Below, in pieces: positions 1 through 8,606 of a stretch of 20,622 nucleotides of DNA (position 1 is the first letter of the stretch; every line of letters starts with the position of its first letter). The position numbers were made by a program, and so were the translations under genes. The notes under the pieces are model-generated. The model did not search any database and was not told the DNA's origin. It saw only the letters and a program-made list of their open reading frames with translations. The stretch spans positions 69,091 to 89,712 of the forward strand of contig NWUY0300005948.1 in the NCBI GenBank assembly GCA_004151065.3, written 5' to 3'. The DNA is from Larix sibirica (lineage: Eukaryota; Streptophyta; Pinopsida; Pinales; Pinaceae).

Positions 1-318
1 TCATCATCTAATATATTATTCTTATTTATCATTCAATATGAGAGTCGGATTCGACTATTAACAATCCAACCGGATACGGTTGCTGCATTTCCCAAGAATA
101 AAAATATTCAAGAAAAGGGTGAGAGATATCTCCCTATTCCAAGGCATAAGAGGGTTCTTCCCTTTCTTCCAAACATGGGGATGAGAATAAACCTCATAAA
201 GAGGGTTAGGAAACCACATGTGGTAGCCTCGAGAGGGGTTAATGAATTTAGGAAAATCGGGTTTAATACTAATAATGTACACCAAAATATGAGGCTGGTA
301 TGGGTATCATTAACATAG
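1..318 (+). CDS. Open frame entering from the left edge, unidentified
   Basis: Frame 1 is open from the first base to a TAG at 316-318, about 105 codons, and must continue to the left of the window. No start codon is visible before the internal Met near base 174, so this can only be the C-terminal part of something. The product is basic and rich in Arg, Lys, Asn and Pro (for example a stretch reading RYLPIPRHKRVLPFLP). I recognise no family. A run this long is uncommon but not impossible by chance in AT-rich DNA. Because the next recognisable feature is a Ty3/gypsy protease on the same strand about 0.9 kb downstream, it could be gag remnant. That is inference only. Confidence 0.2.
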   Translation, partial: SSSNILFLFIIQYESRIRLLTIQPDTVAAFPKNKNIQEKGERYLPIPRHKRVLPFLPNMGMRINLIKRVRKPHVVASRGVNEFRKIGFNTNNVHQNMRLVWVSLT

Positions 319-1217
319 ATACAGTTTAACATGGAAAACACCCACTACAGAGTTAAAGGATAAAGGATAGGAGGGAAATTACCTTAGAAAGTAATCAAAT
401 AAGTGGTCTAAGAGGAATATGGGAAGCCTTCTTTCCCCTCAAGGAAAAATATGTAGCCCCACCTATGGTGAAGATGTGAGATAAGGTTAAAAGAAAGAGT
501 AAAGAGGAGAATACACTCATAAGAGATAAGGATTGACATGAAATCCCAATGGAGTCATCAAAATCAAAATGTAGTGAACAAACTAACTCAAGCTACCACA
601 TGTAGCATGAGGAGGGGATGGAACACCACTATAACTTGCACACACCACTATATAAAGGAAAAGAGCGACTAGAGTCACCACTTGATTTATGGTAAAATAG
701 AGGAAGTTATGACCTTTGGTCAACATGCAAGAAACGGCTCGAACAAGATCCTTAAAACAGTGCCTGATTTGTTTACAGTGTTTCTTACGGGAATAACTGC
801 CACTAAGTGAATGTTTCTGCTTGAAAAAGAGACTTCGTAATTAAAGTAAGCTAAATTCTTAAATGCAAAATCTCCAAAATCTGCTAAATATTTTAAAATT
901 AAATTTTAATTCTATCTAATCTATCCTGCATGAGCAAATTTAAAATCTTAACAATTGAACAGAGCTGAATTATAGATAAATTATGACATAATCAGAGTTA
1001 ATAAACAAAGTTAAATCATAATTATATCACATTAAAATTTTAATTATATCCACCTAAAAAAATTTAATTATATCCACCAAAATAATAATAAAGGAATTAT
1101 CACTATCTAAGAATATAATTGTGAAGACAGATTCATTCAACAGGTAATGGCTGATGTTAAAATATGTTAAAATATGTAAAATCAAAATCAGAAGGCCAAG
1201 GGCGACCAACCGTAGGA
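319..1217. other. Gene-free stretch
   Basis: No credible coding frame is visible on either strand. The composition moves from mixed to strongly AT-rich after about 840. Two minor direct repeats occur: a tttaattatatccacc motif twice between about 1035 and 1080, and gttaaaatat twice between 1156 and 1180. A TATA-like box at 649-658 is listed separately. By position, this could be the decayed 5' region or gag of the element whose protease follows, but nothing in the sequence proves it. Confidence 0.5.
649..658 (+). promoter_or_regulatory. TATA-like box
   Basis: The sequence tatataaagg is a good match to a plant TATA box in a local context that is not merely AT-rich. It lies about 0.7 kb upstream of the protease remnant on the same strand, so it could be an old LTR promoter. 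No second LTR copy was found to confirm this. Confidence 0.22.
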
Positions 1218-1904
1218 AAGCTAGCATTTGTGGGAGAAGCCCAAGTATAATTACCTTCAAGGGAAGTGTTGGAAGCAGATGAAGCCTTAACAACAAGTTT
1301 TGGCAAGTTGACTGAAGTTCAAGACGATTTGCAGGATGGAGACCAGTAGGGCCTTTGTTTTGTGATCATGACAATTAATGGATTGAAGGTTTCCACATTG
1401 GTGGACACAAGCGCCACCCATAGTTTTGTGAATAAGAAAACTACAAAAACACTTCATAGTAAGATTAAGGGCAACAAGACCACGTTCAAACTGGTGAACT
1501 CGGTAATGAAGTCGATAACCAAGGTGGTTCATGCAGCCCCGATGAAGGTTGGATATTGGTATGGTAGAGTGGACTTGGTAGTGGCCCCATTGGATGACCA
1601 TTCGGTTGTCTTGAGGCAAGACTTCTTGAAGCTGGACAAGGCTATACCGGTGCCTTACAAGAATAGTTTGGTGTTCTTGGATGAAACCAAGATTTGGAGT
1701 TTGTCGATGACGGCGAGAAGGAAGTTGTGGTCCAATCCTAAGATGTCATCCATGCAGTTGGTTGAGACATTCAAGGTGCTCGCAGACATGACTTACACCA
1801 TCACACAACAACCGAAAGTAGAGGGCTCAGAAAAAGAGACCTTCGGTGTAGCAGAGAGTGTTGTTCAATGGATAATGGATCGGCAACGTTACAACTTCGG
1901 GTAG
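1218..1904 (+). pseudogene. Ty3/gypsy gag-pol fragment: retropepsin-like aspartic protease, inactivated
   Basis: The frame from 1218 carries stops at about 1251 and 1347 and is then open from 1362 to 1904 (180 codons). Its start matches plant Ty3/gypsy polyprotein where the protease begins: a GLCFVIMTINGL stretch followed by LVDTSATHSFVN at about 1398-1433. The family motif is D-T/S-G-A, so the catalytic Asp (codon at 1404) is present but the Gly is Ser. Further on come KVGYWYGRVDLVVAPLDD and VVLRQDFL, matching the conserved GxVDFxVxPMDD and VLGxDFL of the family, with Gly replaced by Arg. An SSMQLVETFK stretch near 1750 matches the conserved segment between protease and reverse transcriptase. 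The protease matured the gag-pol polyprotein. Upstream stops and the two Gly changes argue that it is dead. The family assignment is firm, the lineage is not. Confidence 0.8.
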
Positions 1905-2365
1905 AGTCAATTGCGAAGAAGAACAAACAGTTGTGCTCTTCGGTTGACCATACGCAACATGTTGGAAAAAACACAGAGAATGCACCAACAGAGGCAACAA
2001 AGGCCGTGGAAGAGAGCAATCCTAATGAGACAACCTGCGAACTGAGTGGCAATAGAGAAGTTGAAGTAGCCCAAGAAGTGGACTCTCTTGGGCAAGAAGG
2101 TGACCAAATCCTTGAGGAAGGGCAATACGATGAGGCACTTGCCTGATGGTGTGAATAGTTGGTAGAGGACTTGGTGGTAGATCCAAAGGAAGCCGAGGTG
2201 AATGAGGTGCTTCTGAAAAATACGGTGGTGGGTTGAGATGAGAGTGGAAGTGAAGACTTCCTAAACCGTGACGTCACATACATCATATACTTTTGTACAT
2301 TGACCATCGGGATACCAGAGTCCCAACTAATGCCCAATAGATTAAGGAAGTGGGTTGTAGTCCAA
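1868..2365 (+). pseudogene. Acidic protein-like frame after the protease, unidentified
   Basis: Overlapping the end of the protease frame in another phase, a frame is open from 1868 to 2146 and continues in the same phase to about 2365 with stops near 2143, 2155 and 2233. It is rich in Glu, Asp, Gln and Val (for example EVDSLGQEGDQILEEGQYDE and LVVDPKEAEVNEVLLKN), compositionally like an unstructured linker. An intact Ty3/gypsy pol would have the reverse transcriptase N-terminal region here, and none of its motifs is visible. It may be the continuation of the same polyprotein after a frameshift, or other sequence joined to it. I do not recognise a family. Confidence 0.3.
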
Positions 2366-2489
2366 TAGAGATAGAGGGAGTCTTACTATACTTGGAGAGG
2401 AAGTGTCACACCATGGCGAGTCGGTTGAAGGAAGGTCTAGGGATGCGGAGACCACTTTGGGCACCCTTTGACATTGCGACGATCGATAG

Positions 2490-2912
2490 GATGAGAAGCA
2501 TGTTTTGGAGATCTTAATGCACCTTGAAGGGGATGTTGGAAAGGCTTAGCCACCTTTTGAAGAAATGAGAAATTCAGCAAGGCGATGAGCTAAGAGGAGA
2601 CAACAACGTGTCGAGGTGATCGAGGCACCTTTGGTGATGATAGAGACTCGTGACTCTTGTTCGGATGCAATGGTAGGAAGTGTGAACCACCTTGCAAACC
2701 ATGTTGTAGAGGATGTGGACTTATGTAGGTTAGCTTTTGGGATTCCTAAATTTGAGCTAATAATGAGCCGATTAGAAGAAATGGGTTGTAGTCCTTTGAG
2801 AATGGAAGTAGCCTTGAAGTACTTGAGTAGCTGGCACAAGTCAGATGGGTGGATTGTTGGCAATTTTTTGGGTAGTGGCCTTGGGCACCACTTGATATTC
2901 TACCAAGGATGA
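2490..2912 (+). pseudogene. Degenerate protein-like frame, unidentified
   Basis: One phase reads through from 2490 to the TGA ending at 2912 with only two internal stops (near 2547 and at 2586-2588). The last 98 codons (2616-2912) are open. Segments look protein-like: DEKHVLEILMHLEGDV, AKRRQQRVEVIEAPLVMIE, and RMEVALKYLSSWHKSDGW. The position downstream of a gypsy protease on the same strand suggests it belongs to that element or to DNA joined to it. I see no reverse transcriptase, RNase H, integrase or chromodomain motif. Base composition is similar to the protease frame and less AT-rich than the DNA to the right. Confidence 0.3.
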
Positions 2913-3268
2913 AAGTGAGCAGATCAGCTCACTACCTTTGGCACAGGTAGTGAGGTTGTAGGTACCTAGTAAGGGTGCTTTAGAAAATTAAACCAAGAAG
3001 ATGTGGAAGGAATGAGGTGGGACCATGAAGTGGTGTCATGAATATGAATTGAATCACAGAAGACAGTTCAACAACAGTGAGGCAAAAGTGACATCTTTGC
3101 CTTAGTTTAGTAGGACTGCACGAGATAATTGAAGTGTGGAGGGAAAATACATTTTTGGACTTGATGAGGTTCGTTCTCGTGGGGTTGAGTGCGACGATTG
3201 GATTAGCTACCCAACCAATTCAACACATGGGGATGCATAACGAACAGATACTTAATTGAATTGATTGA
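2913..3268. other. Stretch without a supported gene
   Basis: Short protein-like pieces appear, such as DEVRSRGVECDDWISYP near 3165-3215, but no frame stays open beyond about 30 codons. Purine-rich runs occur at about 2985-3030, which could include an old polypurine tract. No LTR edge can be fixed next to them. Confidence 0.35.
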
Positions 3269-3631
3269 GTACTGAAGCAACATTGGGTTGAGAAGGGTGA
3301 CGATTGGACGATTTGAGGATACTTCTTTAAAAAACTCAGTTGCGGAAACAATAGGCAGCACCAACATTGGAAAATAGTTTTCGAGGGTAGCCGGTTGGAG
3401 GCATTTTTTAGGACGACAGCAAATTGGATTGGGGTAAGATGTTATGGTCTTGGTGAGGAAGGCACGTTGACCATCACCCCTACTTGTGAAGAATCTTTGG
3501 AAGAATTGGCAAGTGATCGACCTTATGACAGATTGGGCATCTCGTGGAGGAGAGTGGGCATGGGACACTCACACCCATCAGTTGAACACCCATGTCAAGC
3601 GGGCAGTAGGGACTTAGCACAAGAAATCTAA
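3269..3631 (+). pseudogene. Degenerate protein-like frame, unidentified
   Basis: This phase is protein-like from about 3269, has one internal TGA near 3305, and ends with TAA at 3629-3631. The region contains HWVEKGDDWTI, HQHWKIVFEGSRLEAFFRT and TLTITPTCEESLEELASD. It has balanced composition with tryptophans and charged residues, unlike a random AT-rich frame. No family is recognised. It sits just before the LTR-like region, where a 3' coding end of an LTR element would lie. A frame of similar length on the opposite strand (3203-3568) looks like its shadow. Confidence 0.25.
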
Positions 3632-3639
3632 TAAAGCAG

Positions 3640-4679
3640 AATGGGAGTACAAGATGAATCAAACCCGACTTGGGATCCTAGGGGCTTGCTTTTTCACAAG
3701 TGGAGTTGGGAGTTGGGCATGTGGTGAGACACCCATGTCAAGTGGCAGAACATCTAGGCACATTGGTGGGCATGTAGACTTAGTGACACAATGAGGGGGT
3801 TCAACAAAGAGTGGAACAAAGACTATGTGGATGCTCCATGGGTAGCACTCTTGGTAGAGGGAGTCAAAATCTTCATTGGGAGAATCCCACATGAAGGCAT
3901 GATGACCCACTAGAGAGGAGGGCATGTGCACATATTGGAAAGGCTATGTGGAGCCATGGGTATGTTGGCATAGGGAGGATCCCCTACCAACAACATCATA
4001 AGAAAAGCACCCAAGCATATGGAGGCTAGCTCTAGGAGAGGTGTGACCCTTGGGAGCACCCTTTAGCATGCTTGGGAAGGATATAAATGCAAAGAGGCAT
4101 TAGAGAGTTGAGGCATACAATTTTGGACACCACACAAGTGGTAAAGTGAGCAACAACAAGGCGTTAGTCTAAGGGAAGATGCACCTCAAGAGGAGGGTGT
4201 ACCACAAGGAAAGACTGGGAAGACTTGGGTGCATCTTGGACTGGTGACATAGTCAAGAAAGAGTGAACAGGTGAGGAGGTGGACCTGCGGATGTGACAAG
4301 GATAATCTGCAAACGGAAGAGAAGCCATTATGAAGTGATAGGGTTGATTCTTAGGGTTCCTGTTGTAACCAAAGTAGCTGCCAATTTGGGCACACTCCCG
4401 GAGAAGAAACCAATCAACACTCTTCTAATTCTATTGTATTGTACTCTTTCACATTCTTGTATATTAGATCAACTTGGGCATGCTCCATTAAGGTGTCGAC
4501 ACACTTGTGTTGTTATTTTATTGTGTACTCTTTTGGAATACATGTAACATATGAAACTTGAACTCAAGAATGACTAAGTGAATGCAAACAATTGTTAAGT
4601 GTGTAAGTGTGAAGGCGCAGTCTGCCAGGTTCCATCTTGGGTTGGTCTCACCACTGGGAGTGGTTCTTGGGAGGTGTCA
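3640..4679 (+). repeat. LTR-like region with TATA box
   Basis: No coding frame is convincing here. The stretch has features of an LTR: a TATA box in a GC-richer setting at about 4080-4087, T-rich 3' processing-like sequence at about 4430-4540, and an end reading ggaggtgtcaca at about 4667-4678 followed by tggta, the first bases of a Met-type primer binding site. The following bases diverge from the canonical site. Related segments around ccatgtcaag recur near 3590 and 3735, suggesting an internal duplication. No second LTR copy exists in the window, so the element type and exact edges are inferred. It may be the 3' LTR of the gypsy remnant starting at 1218, or a solo LTR. Confidence 0.28.
4080..4087 (+). 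promoter_or_regulatory. TATA-like box in the LTR-like region
   Basis: The bases gatataaa follow a GC-richer flank and precede a purine-rich segment, as in a plant core promoter. It lies about 0.6 kb before the suggested LTR end, which is somewhat far for a typical U3-R boundary, so confidence is modest. Confidence 0.25.
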
Positions 4680-5111
4680 CATGGTAGGAAGAAGAACGGA
4701 AACCCCTAGTTTCTGGGTCAACCTTCCTAACACCATGACAATTTCCTTCCATGAAGCATTTTCATAGATGAAACAATTAACCTTCAATTATTAGAAAACT
4801 CAACAAATGCTTCAATGCATTATTATACTATCAAAATTGGGTGGCCTTTTGTTGTGAATCAATTTCAATTTCAATTGAATATGTACATGCAAAAAGGATT
4901 GAATGTAACATGGGACATGGATCTTCACGAAGAACAACTCAAAATTCTTGATGAAAATAATGGTAATCGTGTCTTTCTTATTGTTCTTGCAATGGTCCCC
5001 ACAACTGGATTTATTTTTTCTCCTGTAATGGAATTCCTATATATTTGCTCCAAATTTGTGTTCTAAAATTTGCAATCTCAAGCCAAATCTTAATGTTGTT
5101 GAATTCTTGGT

Positions 5112-5156
5112 TGGTAAGGTGGTGGCATTTCTATTCCTCTATCAAGGTTCAAATCC
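5112..5156 (+). promoter_or_regulatory. tRNA-like box A/box B pair, copy 1
   Basis: TGGTAAGGTGG at 5112-5122 resembles the pol III box A (TRGCNNAGYGG, about 9 of 11). GGTTCAAATCC at 5146-5156 matches box B (GGTTCGANTCC, 10 of 11). The start-to-start spacing is 34 bp, within the tRNA and SINE range. No full cloverleaf can be drawn, so this is not a tRNA gene. A tRNA-derived SINE head embedded in module A is the likeliest reading. Confidence 0.42.
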
Positions 5157-5257
5157 TACAGAGACATGTTTTCTCTTAGTGGTTAGGGGTAAGAGTTTCA
5201 TTTCACTTGGAAGGTGAAATTTCTAAGAGAATTTGGTGGAATAGAAATCGCAATGGG

Positions 5258-5268
5258 ATCAAATTTGA
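5258..5268. repeat. Candidate target-site duplication, left side
   Basis: The 11-mer atcaaatttga occurs here, where module A1 stops aligning with its relatives, and again at 8535-8545, just before module B1 resumes. This is what a target-site duplication around the 3.2-kb insertion would look like. The core is palindromic, which lowers its weight. Confidence 0.4.
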
Positions 5269-5399
5269 AGCTTTCATTTCCCTTCAAGACCTCTTTAGCC
5301 ATTCATAGAAGGGTCGCTTAAATTATTTTCCATGCAAAAGAAAATTAAAATAAAAAATTGCTTGCCAATGATGAAGTCGGGATCGTTCCATATCATTGC

Positions 5400-5789
5400 T
5401 AATGAAGGGATACCACTCTTACAACCTATCAATAGTTAATTATTAAGAATAAATACTTGAATCTAGGGTATAAATTTGTTGAGTTATATGCCTTACTATC
5501 TAGTTCGGAGATAATATAATTGTTGACAATTTCTCAATTGATGATTTTTGGGGATTCTCTTCTTATCATAAAACAATTTCAACACGCTGGCTTTTTTCAG
5601 CCACTAGCGATTCATAATTGCATTCTCATCAAGATTGAGTGGAATATCCATTACATAAAAGAGCTCTCCTCTTGGCATATCCATAGGCATAATAATTGTT
5701 TGGATGATAAACTCGCTAACATAGGCACTCAATTAGACAAAGGTGTAATGATGTTAAACAATGATCTTCCACTACAAAAGTCGAACTAG
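5400..5789 (+). pseudogene. RNase H-like fragment (LINE or retrotransposon type)
   Basis: The frame 5520-5789 reads MIFGDSLLIIKQF, then SSWHIHRHNNCLDDKLANIG, matching the RNase H-like family (RVT_3 type) motifs: a strand ending in GDS with its catalytic Asp, then HIxRxxNxxADxLA near the C-terminus. Upstream in the same phase, after a TAA just before 5520, comes YKFVELYALLSSSEII, which matches the helix with the catalytic Glu. Weaker resemblance continues to about 5400 after a frame change. RNase H removes RNA from the RNA/DNA hybrid in reverse transcription. No reverse transcriptase lies upstream, because module A1 is directly adjacent, so the element is 5'-truncated. The spacing and the HIHRH motif favour a LINE-type domain, but a Ty3-type second RNase H is possible. 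Confidence 0.6.
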
Positions 5790-5897
5790 TAACTCTAATG
5801 AAGGGTATGTGTGTATACCTCCCCCTCTTCATCCAACATTTGGAAGGGGTGTAATGTGTTTTTTGAAATTTGATTTAATTGCAAAAAAGATTTTTTT

Positions 5898-6863
5898 GTG
5901 CATGAATCGGTGTGGAACATGGCCATGCAATCCCATAGACAACCTATCGATATATGCCATTTATTTCACACATTTCTCACTTCTTATCCCTATGTGTTCT
6001 TGGTTCGTCACACCATCATTACTCTAGTTCGCTCACTGGTAATTATGTATCATAATGCGAAATCTTGGAGAGAGGGTGGGATAAATCTAGGATCAATGAT
6101 GGCTTCGGGGTATTATTATGGTTTGTATTAGGTGACTCAACTTGGGTTTGAAGCAGTGGATATTCTCCTTTTGTGTTTTGGTATTTGTTTTAAGGTGGTT
6201 AAGGTTCGATCGTTAAAAAAACGTGAGGTTTCTTGGTTGTGGTTTGAAATTTGTTGCAAGGAAATAAACCAAGGGTTGTTAAGGGAAGGCAAGGGCTCCT
6301 GCCAGTGGTTTGGTATTTGTGTAATGGTGGATGAATTTGGGTTGCTTAGAAATTCAATTGTAGGTCATCAATGGAAAATGGAGGTGGATAGGAGGATGAC
6401 GGGTGTTATGAAAGCTAGCAGGGCTAATATCATGGCTCGGGTGTTCCTTCCTAATTTAGAGATTGCGATGGAGGGCGGTCAAGGTGGTGTGGTGGAACTC
6501 AAGCATGCATCAGGGGAAATTGTAGGAATGCATAAATCAATTGGTTGATTTGGGGGGAAGCTCGAGAGAATCAAGCAAATGTTGGAAAGGATTATTTGTC
6601 AAGTGGAGTTGGAAGAGTAGGTTCGTGGCAGGCTTGAAAATCAAGTGGAGGTGCATGAAGAGAAGTTAACTCAATTAGCTCTAGACCAAGACCAATACCA
6701 AACTTTAATCCATGAGCTTGTGTTTGGTCGTCAGTCAAGTGTGGGTGATTTCTCCAACTCCAATGCTATGGAAATGGACACAGTGTAGTAGATTGCTCTT
6801 GCCAAGTTCAAGGAATTCATTTGTCCTCAGCTGGAGGATGAAGAGCATAATCAACCTACCTAA
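5898..6863 (+). pseudogene. Long broken frame of unknown family, same phase as the RNase H remnant
   Basis: One phase, shared with the RNase H fragment, stays protein-like from 5898 to a TAA at 6861-6863. Internal stops lie at 6129, 6546, 6618, 6786 and 6789. The longest open part is 6132-6548 (138 codons). Its C-terminal part is charged and heptad-like: KLERIKQMLERIICQVELEE, then RGRLENQVEVHEEKLTQLAL, suggesting a former coiled coil, followed by an acidic tail. The middle has repeated WFEIC and WFGIC motifs, hinting at an internal duplication. I recognise no family. It could be the 3' coding part of the inserted element or captured host sequence. Five stops in one otherwise coherent phase indicate a decayed gene rather than chance. 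Confidence 0.4.
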
Positions 6864-7130
6864 GGTCTTATTGGGTTGGTTTAGTGTTGTTAGTCTATGT
6901 TTTTTCATTATGTATTGATGTTAGGACAATTTGCTAGAAGTTATAGGAGTTAGAATATTTGGTTGTTTCTTTTTCTAGTCTGTATTTTTAAGGTTGAGGC
7001 TTATTTGAAGCTCGTGTTTCATGATTATGGCGTTTTGTGCTAGAATTGTAATGTTGTTCTTTCGGGCTGCTAAGGATTTCATCAACTTCTTTAATATAAT
7101 CATCTTAACCATTTACGTTAAAAAAATACT
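6864..7130 (+). mobile_element. LINE-like 3' end
   Basis: The stretch is T- and G-rich and non-coding. It ends with ttcgggctgctaaggatttc, then a tttaatataatcatc segment and a short A run at about 7120-7126. This resembles the 3' UTR and tail of plant LINEs (a 'gggc' segment followed by taatata and short A-rich ends). The resemblance is from general knowledge of the family, not an alignment. It would close the element that carries the RNase H fragment. Confidence 0.3.
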
Positions 7131-8470
7131 TGAAGTCTTAGGGGAAATGTCTTTATGAATTTCAAAGTTTTATAATATATCATTGATACAAGAACTTAGT
7201 AGTTGGTAAGTGGTACTGGTTCCTTTTAGAACTTATTTACCTTAACTTTCCATGTAGATAGATTGTTACACTTGTGGCTATCGATTCCAATGTTGGTCAT
7301 ACGTTAATATACCTATAGTTGTTTATCTCGATGTTGAACCCCATATTCAAATCAATGAACATTACATTAATTGTAAAACATGTTCAAGAAGCTTTCCCAA
7401 ATAGTTGATCTTGAGCTACAAAATTATGTTGAAGAAATGCTCTTTCAATTGAATGTTTTCTTCAATGATTGTATTCACAAGGATTTCTATTGGTGTATCA
7501 TACTAGTAAGTAGTTATTGAAATGATATTTTAAGGAGATTGCGTTTGGTGAAGCGGGAATTTGATTATGCATTTGTGCCATTGAAACCTAGTTTCCATGA
7601 AACTTATGAATATAATTTATATTGTGACAATTAATCGTAGGTAAAATTAAATTGACATATTTTCCATAACATAGTTTCATATTTTTTAACAACTATAACT
7701 TTTCTTGAATAGCTTGAGCACCAATCTCAAAATTGGATATCAAAACCTCATTAATCTTCCATTTGACCATTATGAGGACTCCTAATGGGCTCAAATTAGA
7801 GTGATTTGAATGCATCCCATAAAAATAAAATGGATATCTAGTTGAGGTTCCAAATGATTGTTATTGTTACTAGATGTTTAGACTATAAATTCTTCCTAAA
7901 ATTATTCATGTAAACTTCTTGAATTTCTAGAGTGAAAAGTGTTTGTACTTTTTCTTGGTTATGTTAGACACAAGATTGTTTCATTCAAGCATAAATTATA
8001 TCTTTCAAGCATTATGTATGTGTTTAAAAGATTCAAGAAGCCAATACCCATCGTGTTTTGGGATTTATGTGGTACTTGCTTCGATTGAATAATATCATTC
8101 TCTTGTATTTATCCCCACACCCAAATAAAAAGGCATGCTTTTGTTTAAACCACTATATATACATTCAACTTGTTTTACAATTATATTTCAAAATTAAGCA
8201 ATGCACATATGTTCAAAATATTATAATTCAATCTTTAATGATTGCTTGATCAAATTTTACATATATGTGGGTAAAGCTAAAGTCTTTAAAAAAATAGCAC
8301 ACTTTAACACTATTCTTAATATAAGGGCAACCATTAATATTAGGGCACATTATTTTTGTTTTGGTGAAATGGATCTCATTTTTTGTTTTGTAAAATGAAA
8401 ATTATTGTTTATTTTAACTTATCAGTACAGAAGGGTGAGACCAATAATAATCCTTCCAATTGAAATATAA
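7131..8470. other. AT-rich DNA without genes
   Basis: About 1.3 kb with short frames only (none above 65 codons), none with a recognisable motif. I see no LTR, tandem repeat or RNA gene. It ends where a fragment of module B begins (8471). It belongs to the foreign DNA separating A1 and B1. Confidence 0.5.
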
Positions 8471-8606
8471 CCCTGCTAGCATATTAGTAGAAGGATTACT
8501 TTCATGCTTTGAGGTATCTCCTTCATTGTAACTTATCAAATTTGATCCCTACTAGCATATTAGTAGAAGGACTACTTTCATGCTTTGAGGTATCTCGTTC
8601 ATTGTA
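8471..8606. repeat. Near-identical 60-bp direct duplication
   Basis: Bases 8471-8530 and 8547-8606 differ at only 3 of 60 positions and are separated by 16 bases containing atcaaatttgat. The unit is the start of module B. The other module copies have it once. This identity is much higher than between module copies, so the duplication is recent compared with the array and may be linked to the nearby insertion. Confidence 0.8.
8535..8545. repeat. Candidate target-site duplication, right side
   Basis: Second copy of atcaaatttga, matching 5258-5268. It sits in the short spacer between two near-identical 60-bp units (8471-8530 and 8547-8606), so the exact right edge of the insertion is ambiguous. 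Confidence 0.38.

Larger units (their letters stand above)
4739..5268 (-). repeat. Array module A, copy 1
   Basis: This stretch aligns by eye along its whole length with 11525-12090 and 14272-14880. Shared landmarks include atttccttcaatgaagcat at the start, a caatttcaatttcaat stretch, tctcctgtaatggaattcct, and aagaatttggtggaatagaa near the end. Relative to the other copies it lacks about 33 bases after cttagtgg (near 5180). No coding frame is conserved among the three copies on either strand. In the - strand element it occupies the 3' part of the internal region, in place of pol. It contains the tRNA-like boxes at 5112-5156. Its continuation (module B) resumes at 8547, after an insertion. Confidence 0.75.
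5269..8534. mobile_element. About 3.2 kb of foreign DNA splitting modules A1 and B1
   Basis: In copies 2 and 3, module A runs straight into module B (at about 12085 and 14876). In copy 1 the two halves are 3.2 kb apart, so the DNA between them was inserted or brought in by rearrangement. It holds an RNase H-like fragment (5400-5789), an unidentified broken frame (5898-6863), a LINE-like 3' end (about 6990-7130) and AT-rich DNA without genes. An 11-bp match flanks it. The LINE-like parts suggest retrotransposition of a truncated LINE plus later additions. A single event is not proven. Confidence 0.45.

Noticed and set aside
1287-1619. 110-codon frame on the - strand
   Set aside because: Antisense of the gypsy protease, whose + strand motifs are clear.
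1801-2337. 178-codon frame on the - strand
   Set aside because: It is serine-rich, is the antisense of the protease end and the acidic frame, and has no motif. Treated as a shadow.
3203-3568. 121-codon frame on the - strand
   Set aside because: Overlaps a more protein-like + strand phase and shows no family motif.
4293-5066. Three + strand frames of 61-84 codons (4293, 4582, 4815)
   Set aside because: They lie in the LTR-like region or in module A and are not conserved in the other module copies. No motif.
8058-8398. Two short + strand frames
   Set aside because: AT-rich chance frames with hydrophobic, Phe/Tyr/Ile-heavy products and no motif.
7131-8470. Hidden RNA gene or host exon
   Set aside because: I looked for structured or conserved motifs and splice-flanked frames and found none that could be supported.
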